Assembly: GCA_037176705.1 (NCBI GenBank)
Contig: CM073899.1
Coordinates: 2,046,001 to 2,110,000 of the forward strand
DNA: 64,000 nt
Direction of reading: 5' to 3'
From: Molossus alvarezi
Lineage: Eukaryota > Chordata > Mammalia > Chiroptera > Molossidae
Made by a program: the position numbers and the translations under genes. Of this stretch, positions 56,373 through 64,000 are shown in pieces; positions within the stretch are counted from its first letter, which is position 1, and each line of letters starts with the position of its first letter. Under the pieces are notes generated by a model. That model did not search any database, was not told the DNA's origin, and saw only the letters and a program-made list of their open reading frames with translations.

Positions 56373-57199
56373 GCTGTGTGTGATCTGTTTCAAGGGAACC
56401 GGGAGAAGAGCTGGGGGTTGCTTAACTTGGAGGCCACCAAATGTGCACAGAAGTCACGAGAATGAGACCGGACCTGGCGGCAGGAGAGAGGAGACTGACC
56501 CTGAGAAGCTCGGGTGTGCTGACGTCCACACAGCGGAGTCTGCAGTTCTCACAGCGCGTCATGACTGGAGCTAGCAATGCGCGTGACTCAACTGTCTTCC
56601 TGTCTTTCCTTACAGGTGTGTTAATGCAGCCCAAGTCTTATCTGTAGACCTTCGAGTGTCTGCATGTAGAACGACTCACTAAATAAAGTAATTCTCATTA
56701 ATATAAAATATAAACTTACTAACCTCTGTTGAAAGTAAAACTATATTACCCAGTGTGTGTCTGTTTTAACTGGACACAGAAAAGCCACACTGTGCGTAAG
56801 TGGTGGAGTGTGGACTGCTGTCCCTGCAGTGAGCAAGGCCACTCCGTAGTGGCCTCAAGATGAAATGATAATAAAAATAAAACTATGTTCAAATGGCAAC
56901 AAAAGGAACTATTTGAAAGAAACAGTCATGTGATATTAAATTAGGCACATGTCATGATTGAAAAACTTTTTTTTTTTTCCAATTTTTGTTTGGAACAAAA
57001 GAGACCATGCCCATTTGTTTTAGAAATCTCTGTTGTGTCTATGTTCTTTCATTCATCAGACACGTAATTCTACATTCTGAGTAGTTTTAAATGAATTCTA
57101 GACATGCCATTCTCCTAGGTGTAGTCATTGGCCCTCATAGTACTGAAATGCCCACTGACGAATATAAGATTTTGCTTCAAAAATCCAGGTAGATTTGTT
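56373..57199. other. Unassigned intergenic DNA
   Basis: Nothing recognised. Confidence 0.45.
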
Positions 57200-57430
57200 T
57201 GGCCGGTGTGGCTCAGTGGTTGAGCATTGATCCTGCACCAAGAGGTCGCCGGTTTGATTCCCAGTCAGGGCACATGCCCAGGTTGTGGGCCCATCCCCAG
57301 TGGGGGGCATGCAGGAGGCGGCCCATAGATGTTCTCTCTCATTGCTGTTTTTATCTCCCTCTCCCTCTCCCTTACTCTCTCTCTACAATAAATAAACAAA
57401 AAAAATTTTTTTAATTAAAAATAAACAACA
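57200..57430 (+). mobile_element. VES SINE (type A)
   Basis: Head TGGCCGGTGTGGCTCAGTGG, B box GGTTTGATTCCC, GGCGGCCCATAGATGTTCTC and end CTACAATAAATAAAC plus A/T-rich tail. Confidence 0.94.
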
Positions 57431-57836
57431 ACACATAATGAAAGTGGATTCAAAAGCAGACCCCAACTTGGCTTTATTAACAATACATCTGAACAGTGAA
57501 AAAAGCCATCAATCTGAAAGTGTTTGAAAAATGAAATAATAGAAAAGAACATATTGGGTAATATTCTTAAGAAAGAAAGCCATAGTCATGACATTATTAT
57601 TTCTGAAAAAAGAAAAAATATATAACTTTTTCTAGTGAAGTGTTTAAAACTGAAATACAAACATGGCAAATACTAAATAAGATAAAATAAAAATAATAAT
57701 AATTAGGGAACATAGGAAAAGTTGATTCAAGAGCCTTATAGAACAATATGAAAAATATAACATATATTTGATTGGAGACCTAGGAGCAGTAAAAAGAGAG
57801 AACAAGGTCTGAAAAACTTGTGAAGAAACAATAGCT
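57431..57836. other. AT-rich unassigned DNA
   Basis: Nothing recognised. Confidence 0.45.
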
Positions 57837-57853
57837 AAAAATTTACTAAAACT

Positions 57854-58062
57854 GCCCTCAGCAGTGTGCTCAATGGTTAGAGCGCCAGCCTGCTCACCAA
57901 GGTCTCATGTATGTGCCTCGCTTGCAGGTTCGATTCCCAGCCGGTCAGGACATGGGAAGGCAATCAATCCATGTCTCTCTCTCCCTCTCTGCTCTCTCCC
58001 TGCCTTCCACTCTCTCTAAAAATCAATGGAAAAAATATCCTTGGGTGAGGATTAACAACAAC
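57854..58062 (+). mobile_element. VES-like SINE (type B), rearranged, with TSD
   Basis: Head GCCCTCAGCAGTGTGCTCAA. TATGTGCCTCGCTTGCAG precedes rather than follows the GGTTCGATTCCC box, so internal order is disturbed. End AAAATCAATGGAAAAAATAT, GGGTGAGGATTAAC. A 17-bp duplication (57837-57853 and 58063-58079) matches at 15 positions. Confidence 0.9.
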
Positions 58063-58079
58063 AAAAATGTACTCAAACT

Positions 58080-58404
58080 AACAAAAGACAGTGAACAAGA
58101 GATCCATGATGTGTTGGGGAAGCCCAGGCATGATCATTGAAAAAAAAAAGCCACATAAGCACAACGATAAAGAAGAAATTCTCAAGAAAGACAGAGAAAA
58201 AGAAATAGCACACTTGTGTACATATTTTATAAAATGAATTACGCACAGAGTGAAAGAGTTTCTCCTATTTAAGCTCAGGCTAGAACTTCTATGATTTGAT
58301 GAACATCAAAAAAAGTGAAAACATGTCTATCTTTGTTTGCTAACAGCTTTCATGGAGAAATATGTGGAGTTATCAAAAAATGATGCTATCAAACTATCAA
58401 TTTC
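58080..58404. other. Unassigned spacer
   Basis: Nothing recognised. Confidence 0.4.
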
Positions 58405-58730
58405 TGTGAGAGAAAAATAACATCTCTCGTGCCGGGAGGTGTCTCATCCCAGACGGACAGTGTTGTGAAGGTAGGCAGGCCCAGGAATTACCTCCCTCCG
58501 ACCAATCAGGACTAGAAGCTGGATATAGACTCTGCACCTAGAGCCCTGGAACTCGGCTCTCACACCAAAAGCCAGTGACCCCGGGGCACAGGCCCCCTCG
58601 CCGGTGGGGAGCAACATCCTCTTCTCTAACCCTAGCTGTCCTGTCTGCCGGTGTTCAGTTCCGAAATAAATCACTGGGTTTCACCACAGCTGAATGCCAT
58701 TCATTCAGAAAATAACTACATGTGCTGGAA
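58405..58730 (+). mobile_element. Possible retroviral-type LTR fragment
   Basis: A promoter-like order is visible: CCGACCAATCAGGACTAG (CCAAT box at 58502), GGATATAGACTCTGC (TATA-like), a GC-rich stretch, then CCGAAATAAATCACTGG (polyadenylation signal at 58665). That spacing resembles a class I endogenous retrovirus LTR. I see no primer-binding site or retroviral gene beside it and cannot name a family. Confidence 0.4.
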
Positions 58731-59850
58731 CATCTCGCCCGGTAAAACTGAACCTGGGTACATGTTTCTTCGACTGTCAGATCAATGAGTAAGATTGAGT
58801 CCTTATTATCTATGGAGAAAAGTGACAGAATTGGAGGGTTTGGTCACACACATCAGCAACATGCAGCCGAGTCTTGAACAGCTTGGGGGTTCGGGCCACC
58901 CACCCCCATGCAGTCCAGTATCTATGTATACATTTCGATCCCCCTAAAACTTGTTGTCTCTTGGTATTTGTGGCATTTGTGGGGGATTGGTTCCAGGACA
59001 TGCTTGGACACCAGACACCGCCAATGCCCAATGCAGTCAGCCCCCACACCTGGGTTAGCGAGGAGACTCTGGGGAGGGGGGTGCAGTCTGAACCTGTGGT
59101 CCCCGTGCACTGGGTGACTTCCTCAGCTCGGCTTCGGCTGGCACTCGACCGGGTCCATGGAGCGGTTCCTCTGCACACACGTCTCCTCTGATCCAGACCA
59201 CAATGACTTTTCCAAGTTCAGTATTGGTTTGTGGCCTGAAACCTTCCCTGTCAGTCTGGTCTTGCAGTGTGCTCAGGCCACCGCAAGGGGGAGGTGCTCC
59301 TGAGTCACACGTGGAAACAAACATGCCCTTCATTTCTGAGGGACAAGTGGCCCATCTCCTCCATAGGGCTCAGGTGCGGGGTCCCTCCCCAAACAAGGAC
59401 TCCAGCCGAAGTTCCTGAAGCCAGCGACTGAGACGTCCCCTTGCCTGAGGGCACAGCTCAGTCCCAGCCTCACTGGGGTGTTCTGGTCAAGGCGGTCTCT
59501 GGACTAATGTGCGGTTATTAGACAATGAGCAAAACAGTGACATCTTTCCATGCATAAAATTGCTAATGACTGTCAGAGAATTAGCACTTGGACCAATGAG
59601 AGGATGTTTGTAAAAAAAGGTAAAACCATTCGCAACATGTAAAACTACTAAACATCGCTATGGCTGAGCTGATAACTTGTCCGTGATCCGTTCTGCGTCA
59701 CTGAAAAAAGAGATTAGAGATGTAGAAGAGAGGAAATGACCACCGTATTAAGAAAATTAGAACATGTGACATTGAAGATAACAATCCTTCAAAGAATTTG
59801 TCTTCTCTGGATAGATATTCCAAATGAAACTACTGCCCTGTGTTGAACAG
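58731..59850. other. Unassigned intergenic DNA
   Basis: Frames of 92 to 122 codons on both strands around 58.8-59.3 kb overlap one another. No domain was recognised. Confidence 0.45.
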
Positions 59851-59862
59851 AAAATGTTATAA

Positions 59863-60083
59863 CAGCCCAGTTGGTGTCGCTCAGTGGTTGAGCATCGACC
59901 CTGCACCAAGATGTTGCAGGTTCGATTCCCAGTCAGGGCACATGCCCAGGTTGTGGGCCCATCCCCAGTGTGGGGCATGCAGGAGGCAGCCAGTCAATGT
60001 TCTCTCTCATTGATGTTTCTCTCTCTCTCTCTCCCTCTCACTTTCTCTCTCTCTCAAATCAATAAAGAAATAAAGTATATTAA
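59863..60083 (+). mobile_element. VES SINE (type A) with TSD
   Basis: Head CAGCCCAGTTGGTGTCGCTC, B box GGTTCGATTCCC and end CTCAAATCAATAAAG plus A-rich tail. An exact 12-bp duplication, AAAATGTTATAA, lies at 59851-59862 and 60084-60095. Confidence 0.95.
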
Positions 60084-60095
60084 AAAATGTTATAA

Positions 60096-60682
60096 TATAG
60101 TTCGCTAGATATAGATGTACAGAAATTATTAAGATGGTCAAAATTTAAGAAGTTTCCAGGTTAGTGATGGGCAGCATAGATGTCAGTGGGTTTTACTAAA
60201 TTGTCCTTAATTACACATACACGAGAGGGGGAAGCACCCCCAGCCCTCTGCCCTGTGGTAGGTCTTTGATAGATGCTCACTGGGTGACTGAGGTCCGGAG
60301 GCACGTGAGGAGTCACAGCCCTGGGGCTCCTCTCCTCGTGTCCGTGGTACAGATCTCTCCTCCCTTTGGGTCCTGGAACCAGGCGCAGGACCACTGCAGT
60401 GAGAGTTTGGATACTTTACAGTGTGAAGCGCTTGGTGAGAGAAAACAACCAGAGATAAATTTTGCAAAACAACTTTCCCCGGAGAAAAGCTGTCGTTGCT
60501 ACGCAGCGACGCCTGTCTAAACGCGGGCAGAGCTGTGGCCCAGCTCGCTCCCATCCCACCTGAGAGTGCGAAATCCCACTTGGCTTTAAATTCCGCTCAT
60601 ACAATTTTCTATGCAAACACTTTCAAATTGAGCATTCTGTCCAAAAGAGGGAAGCAAAAGATGATTAAAAAAACAAAACGGG
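60096..60682. other. Unassigned spacer
   Basis: Nothing recognised. A 115-codon minus-strand frame shows no domain. Confidence 0.45.
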
Positions 60683-60838
60683 GCCCTGGTGGGGTAGCTC
60701 AGTTGGTTGGACTATCAGCCCAAGGCACTGAGGTTGTGGGTTCGATCCCCAGTCAAGGCACACGCATGAGTCAACCAATAAATCCGAAATAAGTGGCACA
60801 ACAAATGGGTGATTCTCTCTCTCAAATCAACAAAAGCA
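60683..60838 (+). mobile_element. tRNA-derived SINE, third type (C)
   Basis: Head CCCTGGTGGGGTAGCTCAGT with GGTTGGACTATCAGCCC, intact B box GGGTTCGATCCCC, then GTCAACCAATAAATCCGAAA, TAAGTGGCACAACAAATGGG and a short CT tract ending TCAAATCAACAAAA. It shares the body with the copy at 10.15 kb. The head could score as a tRNA pseudogene in a tRNA scan. Confidence 0.8.
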
Positions 60839-61751
60839 AAATGTGCACTGAGTGTTGTGTATAGTTTTGTAGGGTAAGAGTCCAGTAAAAGGGGGAATTC
60901 ATCAGATCCTACACATATTTTCCAACTGTCATCGTTCAGTTCAGTCAGACTTACAAAGAGAATTGGAACGTTTTCCGTTTGCTTGTGTTATTACACATTT
61001 GAATATCTATACAGGACAAGATCAAGTCTGAATGCGGGATCTCTGTTGTATCCCTGTCTTGGACTCACTGGGGTCTGAAATAGGCAATTACAATATTTCT
61101 TGCCCAATCTTTGGAAGAACAATCCCACACAAACACTTTGAAAGAATGCAAAAGGCAAATTTGCCCAGACTTTTCTAGGGAACACAGTTGCTGCCCTCCT
61201 GACCCCTCCTGACCCCGCCCAGGAGCCCCCTTGGCTGGGTCCCTGCTGGCCCTGCCTCGGGGGTGGCCCATTTCCGAGGTTACTGCCACTGCAGTAAATC
61301 TTCCCAATGGGAGCATATCTATTTTAGGAGGTCAAACAATAATACTGCAAAAGACAGTGTGTAACATATTTTCTGCTGAAAAAAATATTTCCATCAGAAA
61401 AGCTGTCATTGTTTAGACAATCAACTTGGACAATAAAAAAGATCGACATTAATTATAGTCTAGACTTCCAGGCAATACATGTGACATTTCCATTAATGTT
61501 AGTGCGTATTTTATGTTTTAATTTTCATTGCTTTGAAAATATATTCTTATACAAAGGCCATGTTTTATTTAATTATGATCCCCAAGTGTTATTTTTTGCC
61601 TTTAATATCATGAATCAATAATATTTAGATCTAGATTATATAACTAGACCAAGGGAATTAGAAAACGCATTTTCTTTCACAATATCAGAAAACATTACTT
61701 TCAATTGCATTGTTCATACCCCATTAAAAGAGTACAGTTTAAAAAGGTGGC
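60839..61751. other. Unassigned intergenic DNA
   Basis: Nothing recognised. Confidence 0.45.
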
Positions 61752-62312
61752 TCAGCACTTCTAGGAATATACCCTGAGAATCCTGAAACACCCATCAGGA
61801 AGAATATATGCACCCCCATGTTCATAGCTGCACTATTTACAATAGCTGAGATCTGGAAACAGCCCAAGTGTCCATCAGTAGATGAGTGGATAAAAAAGCT
61901 GTGGTACATATACACAATGGAGCACTATGCAGCTGTAAGAAAGAAAAATCTCTTATCCTTTGAGACTACATGGAGGGACCAGGATAGCATTATGCTGAGC
62001 GAAATAAGCAAATCAGAGAAAGACAAATACCACATGATCTCACTTATTTGTAGAATATAATGAACAAAATAAGCTAACAATCAAAATAGAACCAGAGACA
62101 CAGAAGTAGGATTCAGACTAACAACCCTCAGAAGAGGGGGTTGGGGGAGGGAAGAGATAAACCACAGAACTTATATGCATGTATGCATGACCAATGGACA
62201 TGGACAACAAAGCTGGGGATGGAGCAAGTAGGGGGACGGGGAGGAGGGTGTCAATGGGGGAAAAAGGAAACATCTGTAACAAAAATAAATTAATAAAAAT
62301 AATTGAAAAATA
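61752..62312 (+). mobile_element. LINE-1 3' end, 5'-truncated
   Basis: From CTTCTAGGAATATACCCTGA through CCAAGTGTCCATCAGTAGAT and GAGACTACATGGAGGGACCA to the 3' UTR (CATGACCAATGGACATGGAC, AACATCTGTAACAAAAATAA). The frame 61818-62060 encodes the ORF2 C-terminus ([20 protein letters not shown]). It is relatively little diverged. Confidence 0.93.
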
Positions 62313-62364
62313 AAAAGATAACACAGATTATGTATATGGAATCTATTATTACTTTTAAAAGCAA

Positions 62365-62400
62365 AAAATATATATATATATAGTATATGCCAAAATATAC
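62365..62400. repeat. (TA)n-rich tract
   Basis: A short TATATATATATA run followed by AT-rich sequence. Confidence 0.85.
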
Positions 62401-62410
62401 ACTATATATG

Positions 62411-62544
62411 TACTGTGTCCCATGAAATGTAAACATGACTTTGAATAACTGTAAAACCCATGTTTATTAAAATACATTTCATTTTCAAAATATAATGGAA
62501 TCTACAGACACCCTTTAGACATTTTTGGAGGGACACACACATAC
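62411..62544. mobile_element. Candidate mariner-like MITE
   Basis: TGTGTCCC at 62415 and its inverse GGGACACA at 62530 frame about 125 bp of AT-rich DNA. Second motifs lie inside each end (ATGAAATG, and CATTTTTGG on the right). Both ends lie close to TA dinucleotides. The size and TGTCCC ends are mariner-like. There is no transposase, and the inverted repeats are short enough to be chance. Confidence 0.35.
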
Positions 62545-63258
62545 CACATATACATAAACCCCCTAATTTGGCTGATTTTCAGATTGAACCAAATAAATCA
62601 TCACACTCTTTCTGCATCATCTACGCTCTGCCCTTCATGGGTAACTTTTCCTCCTTTGAATTTCACAGGACACTGGCAACATATTTTGTTCCCGGGAGTT
62701 AGAAGTCCTCGTTCCGCCCACTGCTGAGATGGTTGATAGAAGTGTGTTTTGTTTTCAAAGAAAATAACTTCTCAGAAGTGACATGCTGTGCTCCCAGCTC
62801 CGTCAGGCAAGTGGCTTATGTGATCCCCAGTTTTTCTCTGAAATGTCCTGTCTCGTTTCCTTAACACGTTCCGAGCTGTAATTCACATGGAGTGGGAACT
62901 TCGTCTTTCTCGTGCCTTCTTGTCTCTCCCAACCCGTGGGTGCCGAGCTGTAGCCACCTGCTCGTTCACTCAGTGCACACCCGAGGGCCTGCAGACGCCG
63001 GGCGCACAGTTCACAGCACAGAACCGGACGCACGTGGTCTCACCCCCTTATGTTGCAGAAGGTGCAAGACCTATGGGGTTCTCAATGGACCAGCAATAGT
63101 TCTAATCCGTGCAGCTCGGCAGCCAGGTCAGGATGACATGAGAGTGCTCATGTCGCACGTGGGTAAATCGAGGCTGAGGCCAGTTCCCAAGCTCACCGGG
63201 TCATCGGGAAGGTGGTCACGGCGGCTGGAGCCCAGGCATCGAAGGAGCCCATCAAATG
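62545..63258. other. Unassigned intergenic DNA
   Basis: A 138-codon frame (62892-63308) runs into the following SINE and is not supported. Nothing else recognised. Confidence 0.45.
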
Positions 63259-63465
63259 CTTTTTTCCCCTCTTTTATTGATTATAGAGGGAGAGGGAGAG
63301 AGAGATAGAAACAGCGATGAGAGAGAACATCGACGGGCTGCCTCCTGCCTGCCCCCCCCCCAGGGGATCGGGCCCACAACCTGGGTCTGTGTCCTGACCG
63401 GGAATCGAACCAACGACCTCTCAGTGCATGGTCGATGCTCAATCACTGAGCCACACCGGCCGGAC
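63259..63465 (-). mobile_element. VES SINE (type A)
   Basis: Full-length reverse copy: TTTATTGATTATAGAGGGAG, GGCTGCCTCCTGCCTGCCCC, B-box complement GGGAATCGAACCAACG and head complement GAGCCACACCGGCCGG. Flanking CCCATCAAATG and CCCATCTAAAG form an imperfect duplication. Confidence 0.95.
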
Positions 63466-64000
63466 CCATCTAAAGTTTTTTTGATGGCGACGTGGATTCC
63501 CACCCGTCATCACTTCATTCTGAAGTACTCATGTGTTTAAATTCAGGGTCTGTAGTATGTCATGTCAGCTGGTGACTGGTCACCCTTCGGCTTCAGGATG
63601 GCAGCGCTGCTGGGCAGCCGGGGCGTGACAGACAACAGACGAAGCACCGTCAGAAACCCTTTCAGTTTCAAGTCATTTATTTGCCTTCCTGACTTGACGG
63701 AATGGGGCCTGTGCTTGTAATGGGTGTCGGATCTGAGTGTTTCTGAGGTCTCTCTCAATGCCACAGAACCATATATCCAACTGCACTGAATGGCGAAACA
63801 TGTTGAATAAGATGCAGTTCTTGTAGCGGGATCTGGGAATGACATGCGGCCTTAGCGTGTCTCTGGATCGCTGCGTCTCTCCTCATTATTTCATGGAAAT
63901 TGTGACTTCGCTGTGGTTGTCATTTTGCTTTTCAGTGATTACCTGGACTCATTATTATCAAAATATAGTATTGACAACCACCAGAAATAACCTCAGTTAG
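63466..64000. other. Unassigned intergenic DNA
   Basis: A minus-strand frame of 100 codons has no recognised domain. Nothing else seen before the window ends. Confidence 0.45.

Noticed and set aside
56020..56574. Long frames on both strands at 56 kb
   Set aside because: They are read from the 32-bp minisatellite, with several frames open over the same bases.
60683..60755. tRNA gene
   Set aside because: The tRNA-like A and B boxes continue into a SINE body and tail. The same holds for every tRNA-like head in the window.
1..64000. Helitron (HeliBat-type) elements, expected in vesper bats
   Set aside because: I looked for the characteristic ends and recognised none. A database search might still find old fragments.

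Overview
The window is non-coding nuclear DNA from a bat, most likely a vesper bat (Vespertilionidae). The evidence is about three dozen copies of tRNA-derived VES-type SINEs, in several subfamilies. Each has a tRNA-like head with A and B boxes, a CT-rich body and an end near AAATCAATAAA or AATCAATGGAAAAATATCC. A short hAT element matching my memory of the SPIN family fits the same group, because SPIN is described from Myotis. Old pan-mammalian repeats (MIR, MLT1, L1M, HAL1) confirm a placental mammal. I recognise no protein-coding exon, functional tRNA or rRNA, CRISPR array, operon or prokaryotic feature. All longer open frames lie in repeats, tandem arrays or GC-rich non-repeat DNA, where open frames are expected by chance.

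Layout. 1-10 kb: unique-looking DNA with five SINEs or SINE fragments and an old L1M end. 10-23 kb: a GC-rich, minisatellite-rich segment. It holds a 20-bp array with a 138-bp higher-order period, a CATC microsatellite, a 38-bp repeat, a 42-unit 13-bp array, a possible L1-type 5' UTR piece without its body, a 58-bp array and an (AC)n tract. 23-36 kb: MIR, SPIN-like hAT and three truncated LINE-1 copies, the largest (about 2.35 kb) carrying a decayed ORF2 whose reverse transcriptase motif reads FAVD instead of FADD. 35.5-47.5 kb: the densest SINE zone. An ancient L1M is cut by SINEs, one of them a dimeric SINE flanked by a single 16-bp target duplication, and another SINE is split in two with a 15-bp duplication at the break. 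47.5-64 kb: an MLT1 LTR, a HAL1 with a decayed ORF1, an adjoining LTR, a 32-bp minisatellite against a SINE, a possible retroviral-type LTR, another L1 3' end and a candidate small MITE.

There are no genes here to work together. What the sequence records is successive insertion: old MIR/L1M/LTR first, then HAL1 and hAT, then younger L1 and VES SINEs, many still with readable target-site duplications (TSDs). I found no undescribed biological system. The best leads are structural: the dimeric SINE, the split SINE, the variant pattern in the 13-bp array, the SPIN-like copy, and the cluster of unrelated minisatellites, which might mean a subtelomeric position. Family names come from memory of consensus sequences, without a database search.
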